From: Pseudonocardia thermophila
GTDB taxonomy: Bacteria; Actinomycetota; Actinomycetes; Mycobacteriales; Pseudonocardiaceae
Direction: 5' to 3'
Assembly (NCBI RefSeq): GCF_900142365.1
Contig: NZ_FRAP01000009.1
Span: 1-64,000 of the forward strand
Length of the DNA: 64,000 bases
This document shows, piece after piece, positions 16,130-23,922 of this stretch; position 1 is the first letter of the stretch, and each line of letters begins with the position of its first letter. The notes under the pieces were generated by a model, which saw only the letters and a list, made by a program, of their open reading frames with translations, did not search any database and was not told where the DNA came from. The translations under genes and the position numbers were made by a program.

Positions 16130-17214
16130 GCGCGGGTTCTCCGTCCCTGGCGGGCGATCAGGTAGAGCAGGTAGGGCGCGCCGATGACCGCCGTGACGAT
16201 GCCGACGGGCAGCTCGGCGCCGAACGCGGTGCGGGCCAGCAGATCGGCGATCACGGTGAGCGCCGCGCCGAAGATCAGCGAGATCGTGATCGGTGGACGG
16301 GCGGCCCCGACGGCGCGCTGCGCGATCTGCGGCGCCACCAGCGCCACGAACGCCAGCGGCCCGGCCGACGCGGTGGCCACCGAGCACAGCCCGACCGCGG
16401 TGAGCAGCAGCAGGGTGCGCGCCTTGTCGACGGGGATGCCCAGGCCGCGGGCGCTGTCGTCGGACAGCTGCAGCGCGCCGAGGACGTGCGCGAGCACGAG
16501 CGCCGCCGGCACGAGCACCGCGAGCGCCACCGCCACCGGGACGACGTGCTCCCAGCCGCGGCCGTTGAGGCTGCCGTTGATCCAGGTGTAGGCGCGGGCG
16601 GCGTCGGTGACCTGCGCGATGACGAGCAACCACTCGACGACCGCGATGAGCATGGCGTTGATGCCGATCCCGACCAGGACCAGCCGGAAGCCCTGCACAC
16701 CCTTGCGCCAGGCCAGCGCGTAGATCGCGAACGCCGACAGCAGCCCGCCGATCAGCGCCGCGAGCGGCAGCCCGACCACGCTCGCCGTGAACCCGACCGA
16801 GCCGAACCCGGCGCCGAGCACGATCACGAACACCGCGGCGGCGCTGGCGCCCGCGGTGAACCCGATGACGTCGGGGCTGGCCAGCGGGTTCCGTACGATC
16901 GCCTGGGTGATCGCGCCAGCCCCAGCCAGCGCGGCCCCCACCAGGGCGCCGGTGAGCGAGCGGGGCAGCCGCAGCCCGACGACGATGAACCGCTGCCCGG
17001 GATCACCCCCGCCGAGCAGGGTGATCAGCACGTCCGGCACGGAGATCCGGACCTCGCCGATGCCGACGTTGAGCGCGAGCCCGAGCACGAGCACGGCGAC
17101 CCCGGCGAGGCCGACGAGCGCCACGCGGGGCCGCCAGACGAGCGAGACCGGCCCGATCCGCAGCGCGCGCCGGCCCGGGACCCGGGCCGGCGGGAGCGAC
17201 ACCGCGAGCGCCAT
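16126..17214 (-). CDS. FecCD-family siderophore permease (second)
   Basis: 362 residues with about nine or ten membrane segments. Family markers are [19 protein letters not shown] with [18 protein letters not shown] shortly after, the ATPase-coupling region and [19 protein letters not shown]. The final segment [19 protein letters not shown] is the usual C-terminus. It pairs with the permease encoded just upstream to form the membrane channel of the importer. Its ATG shares one base with the stop of that gene (TGATG at 17214), and its own stop overlaps the ATPase start. Translational coupling of all three is evident. Confidence 0.95.
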   Translation of the reverse strand: MALAVSLPPARVPGRRALRIGPVSLVWRPRVALVGLAGVAVLVLGLALNVGIGEVRISVPDVLITLLGGGDPGQRFIVVGLRLPRSLTGALVGAALAGAGAITQAIVRNPLASPDVIGFTAGASAAAVFVIVLGAGFGSVGFTASVVGLPLAALIGGLLSAFAIYALAWRKGVQGFRLVLVGIGINAMLIAVVEWLLVIAQVTDAARAYTWINGSLNGRGWEHVVPVAVALAVLVPAALVLAHVLGALQLSDDSARGLGIPVDKARTLLLLTAVGLCSVATASAGPLAFVALVAPQIAQRAVGAARPPITISLIFGAALTVIADLLARTAFGAELPVGIVTAVIGAPYLLYLIARQGRRTRA

Positions 17215-18278
17215 CAGACCTGCACCATCTTCCGCCGCCGCACCAGCCACACGAAGAACGGGCCGCCGACGAGCGCCAGCACGATGCCCACCTGCAGCTC
17301 GGCCGGACGCACGACGACGCGGCCGACGACGTCGGCGACGAGCAGCAGGACCGCGCCGAGCAGCGCCGACACCGGCAGCAGCCAGCGGAAGTCGGGGCCG
17401 GTGAACGATCGGGCCACGTGCGGCACCACCAGCCCGACGAACGCGATGGGTCCGCAGGCAGCGGTGGCGGCCCCGGCGAGCAGGGTGATCGCGACGACCC
17501 CGACGAACCGGGTGCGGCGCACGTCGTGCCCGAGCGAGGTGGCTACGTCGTCGCCCAGCGCCAGCGCGTTGAGCGCCGGAGCGCTCGCGAACGCGATGAG
17601 CGTGCCGGCGCCGATGAACGGCGCCACCTGGGCGGCCACCGCCGCGTCCCGCCCGGCGAGCGCGCCGACGGCCCAGAACCGGTACGCGTCGAGCGTCTGG
17701 ACGTCGACCAGGACGATCGCGGACGTGAACGCGCCGAGCATGGCGGTGACCGCGGCTCCGGCCAGCGCGAGCGTCACCGGAGTGGGCCCGCCGCGGCCCA
17801 TGGACCCGAGCACGAACACCGCCACGGCCGCCGCGAACGCACCGGCGAACGCGAACCACACGTACCCGAGCAGGCTGGTGACGCCGAAGACGTAGATGCC
17901 GATCACCACGACAAGCGCGGCCCCGGCGTTGACGCCGAGCAGACCGGGGTCGGCGAGCGGGTTGCGGGTGTGCCCCTGGATCAGCGCGCCGGCCAGCCCG
18001 AGCGCGGCCCCGGCCAGCACGCCCACGATCGTGCGCGGCACCCGCAGCGATCGGATCACGATGTCGTTCTCGGTGCCGGTGTAGGCGACGAACGCCCGCC
18101 ACACGTCACCGATGCCGATCTCCTTCGCCCCGACCGCGACGCTGGCGAAGCAGCAGCCCACCAGCAGCACGAGCAGCCCGGCCAGGGCCACGAGGCGGCG
18201 CCGCCGCATGCTGGTCGGCACCGGGGGCCGCGGAGCGGACCGCACGACCGCGGCCGCCGGCGGCGCGCCACTGGTCAT
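17214..18278 (-). CDS. FecCD-family siderophore permease (first)
   Basis: 354 residues. A Pro/Ala-rich cytoplasmic start (1-24) leads into about nine hydrophobic helices. RVPRTIVGVLAGAALGLAG, with LIQGHTRNPLADPGLLG shortly after, and CGPIAFVGLVVPHVARS are the conserved FecCD motifs. First gene of the importer operon. Upstream, 36 bp before the ATG, lies an inverted iron box (18315-18333), so transcription should rise under iron limitation through the IdeR/DmdR repressor. The missing binding protein must be supplied from elsewhere in the genome. Confidence 0.95.
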   Translation of the reverse strand: MTSGAPPAAAVVRSAPRPPVPTSMRRRRLVALAGLLVLLVGCCFASVAVGAKEIGIGDVWRAFVAYTGTENDIVIRSLRVPRTIVGVLAGAALGLAGALIQGHTRNPLADPGLLGVNAGAALVVVIGIYVFGVTSLLGYVWFAFAGAFAAAVAVFVLGSMGRGGPTPVTLALAGAAVTAMLGAFTSAIVLVDVQTLDAYRFWAVGALAGRDAAVAAQVAPFIGAGTLIAFASAPALNALALGDDVATSLGHDVRRTRFVGVVAITLLAGAATAACGPIAFVGLVVPHVARSFTGPDFRWLLPVSALLGAVLLLVADVVGRVVVRPAELQVGIVLALVGGPFFVWLVRRRKMVQV

Positions 18279-18314
18279 CCCGTCCTCCGATCGCTCACCT
18301 CCGCGGACCTCACC

Positions 18315-18333
18315 ATAGGTGAGCCTCGCCTAC
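18315..18333 (-). promoter_or_regulatory. Iron box (DtxR/IdeR/DmdR operator)
   Basis: Read on the minus strand the site is GTAGGCGAGGCTCACCTAT. Against the 19-bp consensus TTAGGTTAGGCTAACCTAA it matches at 14 positions, including the AGG and the GGCT and ACCTA blocks. It sits 37 bp upstream of the first FecCD permease, overlapping the region where the promoter is expected. The sequence match is seen directly; repression by an IdeR homologue under iron-replete conditions follows from the known family. Confidence 0.78.
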
Positions 18334-18418
18334 GATCCCATACGATCTGGCCCACGTTCCGGCATCGGTCCGGCCCTGCCTGCAACCACGCCACCGCGGA
18401 CCGTGATGGGATGGGGCC

Positions 18419-19138
18419 GTGATCGCGTTGTGGCCGCCCGGTCCGTCGACCGGACTCGACCTGGCCGCCGCCTACGCCTACCCCGAGGAGCTCGCGGCAC
18501 CCTACGTGCGGGCGAACTTCATCGCCTCGGTCGACGGCGCGGTGGCGGTCGACGGCCGGTCCGGTGGGCTGCACACCCCCGCCGACAACACGGTCTTCGC
18601 GCTGCTGCGGGAGTTGTGCGACGTCGTGCTGGTCGGCGCGGGCACCGTGCGCACCGAGGGCTACGGAGGCGCGCGCCGCACCGGGCCGGGCCGGGAGCAC
18701 CCCCCACCGATCGCCGTCGTCACCGCGAGTGCGCACCTCGATCCCGCGTCGCGGCTGTTCACCGACACGGTGGTGCCGCCGATCGTGCTGACCACCGCGG
18801 CCGCGCCGCAGGAGCGGCGGGCCGCGATCGCCGCCGCGGGGGGCGACGTCGTGCTGCTGCCTGAGCTGACCCCTCAGTGCCTGCTGGGCGAGCTGGGGCG
18901 GCGCGGGCTGCACCGGGTGCTCCTGGAGGGCGGCCCGGCGCTGTTCGGCGACTTCCTCGCCGCCGGGGCCGTCGACGAGCTGTGCCTGACGGTCGCCCCG
19001 CTGGCGACCAGCGGCACCGCGGGCCGCATCGCGCGGGGCCCGGCCACGACGCGCACACTCGACCTGGTCGGGGTCCTTCGCGACGACGACGGCACGCTCC
19101 TGCTCCGCTATCGTCGCCTTGATCCGCCGAACGGGTGA
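18419..19138 (+). CDS. Pyrimidine reductase family protein (RibD C-terminal domain)
   Basis: 239 residues with the RibD_C fold (PF01872, dihydrofolate-reductase-like). Markers: YVRANFIASVDGAVAV at the start, DVVLVGAGTVRTEGYGG near 65-80, and RVLLEGGPALFGDFLAAGAVDEL. This domain reduces the ribosylamino-pyrimidine intermediate of riboflavin synthesis with NADPH, but stand-alone copies away from rib genes often have other roles. No deaminase domain or rib gene is adjacent. GTG at 18419 is favoured by the family start; the ribosome site is weak. Divergent from the siderophore operon. Confidence 0.85.
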   Translation: MIALWPPGPSTGLDLAAAYAYPEELAAPYVRANFIASVDGAVAVDGRSGGLHTPADNTVFALLRELCDVVLVGAGTVRTEGYGGARRTGPGREHPPPIAVVTASAHLDPASRLFTDTVVPPIVLTTAAAPQERRAAIAAAGGDVVLLPELTPQCLLGELGRRGLHRVLLEGGPALFGDFLAAGAVDELCLTVAPLATSGTAGRIARGPATTRTLDLVGVLRDDDGTLLLRYRRLDPPNG

Positions 19139-19209
19139 CAAGGAGTGAGGGACGCCGGGGATGCGCGTCCCACCCACGTCAGAACTCGAGAACGAGGAAG
19201 TGAGCGGAC

Positions 19210-19710
19210 ATGACCGAGAGTGCTGGAACCCCCCAGGCGAGCGCGGCCCCCACGGTGTCGACGCCGTCCGGGACCGCGTCCTCGCCGGCGCGGCTCGCCG
19301 ACGACACCGCGCAGGGCAAGACCACCATCGCGGCCTCGGTGGTGCAGAAGATCGCCGGCATCGCCGCGCGGGAGATCTCCGGCGTGTACGCGATGGGCGG
19401 CGGGGTCTCGCGCGCGTTCGGCGCGATCCGTGAGCGGATCCCCGGCGGCGGCACCGGCGCGGCCAACATCGCCGGCGTCGCGGTCGAGGTCGGCGAGAAG
19501 CAGGCCGCGATCGACCTGGACATCGTCGTCGAGTACGGAGCGTCGATCGTCGAGCTGGCCCGGGCGGTGCGCCGCAACGTGATCACCGCCGTCGAGCGGA
19601 TGACCGGCCTGGAGGTCATCGAGGTCAACATCGCCGTCAACGACATCCACCTGCCCGAGGTCGACGGCCAGGACGACGCGCCCGCCGTCGCCAGCGCCCG
19701 CGTGGAGTGA
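19210..19710 (+). CDS. Asp23/Gls24 family envelope stress protein (first paralogue)
   Basis: 166 residues. After a Ser/Thr/Ala-rich start (1-35), the Asp23 domain (PF03780) runs from GKTTIAASVVQKIAGIAAREI to about 150, with VAVEVGEKQAAIDLDIVVEYG and MTGLEVIEVNIAVNDIHL. Firmicute Asp23 is held at the membrane by AmaP and supports cell-envelope homeostasis. Here it is the first gene of a seven-gene same-strand run to 22168 with small gaps or overlaps. ATG at 19210 is preceded by GAGGAAG. Confidence 0.9.
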   Translation: MTESAGTPQASAAPTVSTPSGTASSPARLADDTAQGKTTIAASVVQKIAGIAAREISGVYAMGGGVSRAFGAIRERIPGGGTGAANIAGVAVEVGEKQAAIDLDIVVEYGASIVELARAVRRNVITAVERMTGLEVIEVNIAVNDIHLPEVDGQDDAPAVASARVE

Positions 19711-19716
19711 GCCCGG

Positions 19717-20034
19717 ATGGCAGGGCCCGACCCCGCATCCCCCGCACCTGATCCGGCCGAGCTCGCCGAGCGCGTGGCGGCCGCGGTCATCCGGGTGCCC
19801 GGGGTCGTCGCGCTGCACCCCGGCGCCTACGGCGATGTGCTGACCTACCTGCCCGGCCGGCGGCTCGCCGGGGTGCGGATCGGCCGGCCCTCCGAGCCGG
19901 TCGAGGTGGGCCTGGTGGTCGGGCTGGACCGGCCGATCCCGGACGTCGTCGTCGACGTGCGCGCGGCCGTGGCGGGAGTGTGCGGCGACCGACCGGTCGA
20001 CGTGACCGTGGCCGACGTGCGGGAGGCACCGTGA
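19717..20034 (+). CDS. Small Asp23-operon protein, truncated Asp23-like
   Basis: 105 residues. PAELAERVAAAVIRVPGVV, with LHPG soon after, and VEVGLVVGLDRPIPDVVVDV reproduce the strand and helix pattern of Asp23 domains but without the conserved central block, so it looks like a shortened paralogue. A function is not known; the position inside the Asp23 operon suggests a partner in the same envelope complex. ATG 6 nt after the previous stop. Its stop overlaps the next GTG. Confidence 0.7.
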   Translation: MAGPDPASPAPDPAELAERVAAAVIRVPGVVALHPGAYGDVLTYLPGRRLAGVRIGRPSEPVEVGLVVGLDRPIPDVVVDVRAAVAGVCGDRPVDVTVADVREAP

Positions 20035-20339
20035 GCGATGCCGGGAGTGGCGCCGTGGACGATCCGGGCGAGGAGGCCCGCTGGCGGGCGGAGTTCCGCG
20101 CGTTCGTGCGCGAGCACCATCCCGACCGCGGCGGCGACCCGGACGAGTTCGTCGCGGGCCTGGCGCGGTTCGCCGAGTCCCGGCCCGGCGGACCGGCCAC
20201 CGCGGCGGACGCCGAAGACGATCCCCGCTACGACCGCCCCGTCGAGTTCACCCCGGTGCACCACCCGTTCCCCATGCGGGTCGCGATCGCCCTGATCCGT
20301 ACGGTGCGCAAGCAGCGGGCCGCCCGCAGAACCGAATGA
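20031..20339 (+). CDS. Small protein with a J-domain-like HPD motif
   Basis: 102 residues from a GTG overlapping the previous stop (GTGA at 20031). Residues 20-45 read AEFRAFVREHHPDRGGDPDEF; HPDRGGD is the loop of DnaJ J-domains (HPD followed by KGGD) and is flanked by helices of the right spacing. The full four-helix J-domain is not present and the C-terminal half is basic (VRKQRAARR). It could be a degenerate J-domain contacting DnaK, or an unrelated helix-loop-helix. Third gene of the Asp23 operon. Confidence 0.55.
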   Translation: MSDAGSGAVDDPGEEARWRAEFRAFVREHHPDRGGDPDEFVAGLARFAESRPGGPATAADAEDDPRYDRPVEFTPVHHPFPMRVAIALIRTVRKQRAARRTE

Positions 20340-20369
20340 TCCACCCCGTGTCCGCTAGGAGCTGCTGAC

Positions 20370-20549
20370 ATGAACGCCACCCAGACCGGTCTCCTCGCCG
20401 GCCTCGCCCTCGGCGTCGCCGCCGCTGCCGGGGGCCTGATCGGTTTCCTCATCGCGCTGCTCTTGGGCATCGTCGGGCTGGTCGTCGGCCGGGTGCTCGA
20501 CGGCGACGTCGACCTGTCCGGCCTGCTGGGCCGCGGTCGGGACCGGTGA
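20370..20549 (+). CDS. Small hydrophobic membrane protein of the Asp23 operon
   Basis: 59 residues, ATG at 20370 with AGGAG about 10 nt upstream. Residues 6-43 form one long hydrophobic stretch (GLLAGLALGVAAAAGGLIGF, then LIALLLGIVGLVVGRVL), enough for two short helices or a hairpin, ending in a short acidic and Arg-rich tail. It resembles the DUF2273-type small membrane proteins found in Firmicute Asp23 operons by size and position. The stop overlaps the next GTG (GTGA at 20546). Confidence 0.72.
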   Translation: MNATQTGLLAGLALGVAAAAGGLIGFLIALLLGIVGLVVGRVLDGDVDLSGLLGRGRDR

Positions 20550-20923
20550 CCGAGCTGCCCGATCCGGCCGACCGCGGAGCGCTCGACATCGACCCGATCG
20601 TGCTCCGCAAGGTCGTCGAGTACGCCGCCGACCAGGTGCCCGGCACGCTGCGCCAGGAACGGCGGGTGGCCGGGATCGACGTCGGCGAGTCGGGGGCCAG
20701 AGCCCGCGTCCTGCCCGGCAACGGCGATCCGACAGCGGTCGACGTGCGGCTGGAGGTGACGCTGCGCTACCCGGCGGACATCCGCTCCGTGGTGGCCGAG
20801 GTGCGGCGGGCGGTCGACGCTGAGCTCGTCCGCATCACCGGCCACAAGGTCCGCTCGTTCGCCGTCACCGTGGCCGGGCTGCGCGGCGCCCCGGCCCGGC
20901 CCGCGCCCGCCCGCCTGCAGTGA
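20546..20923 (+). CDS. Asp23/Gls24 family protein (second paralogue)
   Basis: 125 residues, GTG at 20546 overlapping the previous stop. The Asp23 pattern is present: IDPIVLRKVVEYAADQVPG, VDVRLEVTLRYPADIRSVVA and ITGHKVRSFAVTVAGL. It lacks the long Ser/Thr tail of the first paralogue. Two or more Asp23 copies per operon is common and suggests a hetero-oligomer. Confidence 0.85.
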   Translation: MTELPDPADRGALDIDPIVLRKVVEYAADQVPGTLRQERRVAGIDVGESGARARVLPGNGDPTAVDVRLEVTLRYPADIRSVVAEVRRAVDAELVRITGHKVRSFAVTVAGLRGAPARPAPARLQ

Positions 20924-20945
20924 CCCCGACCCGAGGAGACACCTG

Positions 20946-21497
20946 ATGCGCGTGCTGCTGCGGCTGCTCGCCCCGGTGCTGGGCCTCGCCCTCGCCGCGG
21001 CGGGTGTGCTGCTGGCGATCGAGGTGATCGTCGGCTGGACCCGGCCCGGCGAGGCCACCGGGGTGCTCGTGCCGTGGCCGGACTGGAAGTCCGCGCTGGA
21101 GGCGACGACCTGGGCCGACCCGGCCGTGCTGGGGACCGGGTTCGGGATCGCCGTCGTCGGGCTCCTGCTGGTGCTGCTCGGGCTCTTCGCGCGCCGCTCC
21201 GACATCACGGTGATCGCGCCCCGCGCCGACATGACGGTGACGATGTCGCCGCGGGTGCTGGCCCGGCTGGTCGGGCAGCGGGTGCGCCGGTCCGACGACG
21301 TGGCGAGTGCGGCGGTCACGGCCTCGAAGGGACGGATCACCGTCACCGCGACCGGCTGGGGCGACCCGGACGGCGAGGTGGGGGCGGCGCTGCGCTCGTC
21401 CGTGGAGGGCACCGTCGCCGCGCTGCTGGACGACGTGCCGCTGACCCGGCGGCCCCGCGTCCGCGTGCGGCTGGCCGAGCTGAGGGGACCGCGATGA
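20946..21497 (+). CDS. Asp23-operon membrane protein (DUF6286-like)
   Basis: 183 residues with two membrane helices (about 5-28 and 60-82) and a soluble C-terminal domain after FARRSD with alternating strands (ITVIAPRADMTVTMSPRVLA, ITVTATGWG, PRVRVRLAEL). By operon position and layout it matches the actinobacterial DUF6286 membrane proteins of Asp23 operons. It may be an AmaP-like anchor. The stop overlaps the next start (ATGA at 21494). Confidence 0.65.
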   Translation: MRVLLRLLAPVLGLALAAAGVLLAIEVIVGWTRPGEATGVLVPWPDWKSALEATTWADPAVLGTGFGIAVVGLLLVLLGLFARRSDITVIAPRADMTVTMSPRVLARLVGQRVRRSDDVASAAVTASKGRITVTATGWGDPDGEVGAALRSSVEGTVAALLDDVPLTRRPRVRVRLAELRGPR

Positions 21498-22168
21498 CCT
21501 CCGAGCCGACCGCGAACACGCTCGATCCCGGCGGCGACCCGCCGAAGCGGGTGCCGGTCGACCCGGCGCTGCGCAGGCGCTCCCGCGCCGCGGTGGCCCG
21601 CTCCTACGTCGGCGACCGGGTGGTGGCCGTCGTCGTCGGACTGCTGCTGATCGCCGCCGGGGTCGCGGTGGTGCTGCTGTCGAACGGGGTCTTCGGCGTC
21701 GGCCGGGCCGCACGACCGGTGCTCGACCCGATGATCGTCGACTGGATGACGGCCAACCCGATGGCGGCGCGGCTGATCGCCATCGCGTCCGGGATCGTGC
21801 TGACCGTGCTCGGGCTGGTGTGGGCGGCCCGGGCGGTGCGTCCCGAACCGCACCCCGACCTGCCGGTCGAGGCCGGCGGCGACACCGAGATCGTCGTGCT
21901 GGCGAGCGCGATCGGCGACGCGGTTGCCGAGCAGGCGCTGGGGCTGCCCGGGGTCGGCAAGGCCCGTGCGCGGGTCGTGGGCACCACGCGGGCGCCCGCG
22001 CTGCGGGTCACGCTGTGGCTGGCCGACGACAGCCACGTCGCCGACGTGCTGGAGGCGTTGCAGACTCGCGTCCTCGCCCCGGCCAAGGAGGCGCTGGGGC
22101 TCCCGGCGCTACCGGTGGCGGTGCGGCTGGAGCTGGACAACCCGCCCCCTCCCCCGCGCGTCACCTGA
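21494..22168 (+). CDS. AmaP-like alkaline shock membrane anchor
   Basis: 224 residues. A basic N-terminus (residues 18-35) is followed by two membrane helices (about 43-64 and 92-112) and a soluble C-terminal domain with Asp23-like strands (TEIVVLASAIGDAVAEQALG, ALRVTLWLADDSHVADVL). This is the layout of AmaP, which holds Asp23 at the membrane. Last gene of the operon that begins at 19210. Ends in a Pro run (PPPPPRVT). Confidence 0.75.
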   Translation: MTSEPTANTLDPGGDPPKRVPVDPALRRRSRAAVARSYVGDRVVAVVVGLLLIAAGVAVVLLSNGVFGVGRAARPVLDPMIVDWMTANPMAARLIAIASGIVLTVLGLVWAARAVRPEPHPDLPVEAGGDTEIVVLASAIGDAVAEQALGLPGVGKARARVVGTTRAPALRVTLWLADDSHVADVLEALQTRVLAPAKEALGLPALPVAVRLELDNPPPPPRVT

Positions 22169-22245
22169 CGGCGCCCACACCCCCGGTGCGCGAAGCTTGG
22201 GTGCGGCAGGGACCCCCTTGCGCGGACGGGTACGTGGAGGAGCAG

Positions 22246-23826
22246 GTGAGGCAACGGCCGCCCGCTTTGCGCGGTACGCTGGTCGGGCTCGTCACGCTGC
22301 TCGCCGCGGCGCTGGTCGCGGCGTGCACCGTGGGCCCTTCGGTCCGGCCACCGGTGGCCGTGCGCGGCGACGAGCGGATCGCGCCGGGCCCGCCCGCGCC
22401 GGGCCCACCGACCGGATCCGCGCCGCTGCCCAGCCCCGCGCCCGGGACGTCGACGATCGACTTCGTCGACTGCACCGACGAGCTGCAGCTGACCCTGCGC
22501 GACCCGCTACCGGCGGACCGCGGGCTGCGCATCGACTGCGGCATGATCGAGGTGCCGATCGACCCGGACGCCCCGTTGTCGATCACGCAGCTGCAGGTGC
22601 TGCGCATCGGCACCGGCCGGCCCGGGACGAAGCCGCCGCTGGCCGTCGTCGGGGACTCGGCGGCCGAGCCGACCGCGCGGTTCGCGGCGATCCTCGCCGG
22701 GCAGGTGCCCGTGGAGCTGCTGGAGGCGTACGACCTGGTCGGGATCGACCGGCGCGGCGCAGGCTACGACAACCTCGACTGCGCCCCGGACACCACGCGC
22801 GCCGCACTCGTGGACGCGTCGCCGACCGCGGTGGATGAGGCGAGCCTGGACCGGTTGCTCGAGCGGGCCCGCGACCTCGTGCAGCAGTGCACGATCGACG
22901 TCGACAGCGGGCTGGCGAGCTATCGGTCGGCGTCCACGGGCTCCGACCTGGAGGAGCTGCGGCACGGGCTCGGGGTCCGGCAGCTGTCGGCGATCGGGGT
23001 GGGCGACGGGGCCGCCGCCGTCCTGGAGTGGGCCCGTTCCGCGCCCGCGCACGTCGGCCGGGTGGTGCTCGACGGACCACCGCAGCCCGGACTGGACGAC
23101 CCGGACCTCACCGACTCCCGTGCCCGGGCCACCGAGGCCGCGTTCGACGCGTTCGCGACCGCGTGCACGGGCGGCGCGGACTGCCCGCTCGGCCCCGATC
23201 CGCGGACTCGGGTCACCGCGCTGATGCAGCGGCTGGACGCCCGCCCGCTGGCTTCCCCCATCGGTGACCGGCTCACCGCGGGCACCGCCCTGTACGCGCT
23301 GCGCACCGCGCTGGTGGAGCCGCGGAACTGGCCGGACCTGGCGTCGGCGCTCGCCGCCGCCGATGCAGGCGATCCGGTGCCGCTGCTGGCGACGCTCGAC
23401 CGGGCCCTCGGCCCTCGCGGCACGTTCGACGGAACCCTGGCCACGGCCTGCAACGACACCCAGCGCCGGCTCGCGCCCGCGCAGGCCGCCGAGTTCGCCG
23501 CGCGGATGCGGCAGGCTCACCCGCTGTTCGGCGGGGCGATGGCGCTGCAGGTCGTGCTGTGCGCGCCGTGGCCGACCGGCCGGCCGATGGGCCCCGGTAT
23601 CCCGGCCGGGACGCCGCCGATGCTCGTCATCGGCACCGCGGCGGACCCGCGCAGCACCCTCGAGGGCGCCCGCCACCTCGCCCAGCAGCTGCCGGGCGGG
23701 GTGTTCGTGAGCTGGCAGGGGGCGGGGACGGGGGCGTTCCCGCGCACGGCCTGCGTCTCGGACGTGGTGACGGGAATGCTCGTGAACGGCCTGCTGCCCC
23801 CGGACGGGACGCTCTGCCCGCCGTGA
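22246..23826 (+). CDS. TAP-like alpha/beta-hydrolase lipoprotein lacking catalytic residues
   Basis: 526 residues, exported lipoprotein: hydrophobic signal 9-26 ending in the lipobox LVAAC (Cys27). The body follows the tripeptidyl-aminopeptidase/S33 family: YDLVGIDRRGAGYDNLDC (162-179), a nucleophile-elbow region 249-280, APWPTGRP, and the C-terminal PPDGTLCP. The elbow reads GVGDG (251-255), where the family has GxSxG, so the Ser is missing. The acid Asp is kept (TAADP, Asp467), but the His loop reads QGAGTG (491-496) instead of GHG. It is therefore probably a pseudoenzyme, perhaps a binding protein. The GTG at 22246 follows GGAGGAG. It begins 78 nt after the Asp23 operon. Downstream lies palindrome copy 3. 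Confidence 0.8.
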   Translation: MRQRPPALRGTLVGLVTLLAAALVAACTVGPSVRPPVAVRGDERIAPGPPAPGPPTGSAPLPSPAPGTSTIDFVDCTDELQLTLRDPLPADRGLRIDCGMIEVPIDPDAPLSITQLQVLRIGTGRPGTKPPLAVVGDSAAEPTARFAAILAGQVPVELLEAYDLVGIDRRGAGYDNLDCAPDTTRAALVDASPTAVDEASLDRLLERARDLVQQCTIDVDSGLASYRSASTGSDLEELRHGLGVRQLSAIGVGDGAAAVLEWARSAPAHVGRVVLDGPPQPGLDDPDLTDSRARATEAAFDAFATACTGGADCPLGPDPRTRVTALMQRLDARPLASPIGDRLTAGTALYALRTALVEPRNWPDLASALAAADAGDPVPLLATLDRALGPRGTFDGTLATACNDTQRRLAPAQAAEFAARMRQAHPLFGGAMALQVVLCAPWPTGRPMGPGIPAGTPPMLVIGTAADPRSTLEGARHLAQQLPGGVFVSWQGAGTGAFPRTACVSDVVTGMLVNGLLPPDGTLCPP

Positions 23827-23851
23827 GGTGGATCGGCCCCGGCCCCGTCAC

Positions 23852-23911
23852 GTCGAGAACGAAGCTGTGGTGATCAAAGAGCCGATTCGATCACCACAAC
23901 TTCGTTCTCGA
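23852..23911. repeat. Dispersed palindromic repeat, copy 3 (convergent junction)
   Basis: 60 bp with arms GTCGAGAACGAAG / CTTCGTTCTCGAT, extended by CTGTGGTGATC against GATCACCACAA, giving about 24 paired positions. It lies 26 bp after the hydrolase stop (+) and 12 bp before the stop of the DUF732 gene (-). The two bases after GAGAACGA differ from copies 1 and 4, yet both arms changed together (AAG with CTT), which is the covariation expected of a selected stem. Confidence 0.9.
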
Positions 23912-23922
23912 TGAGGTCTCCC

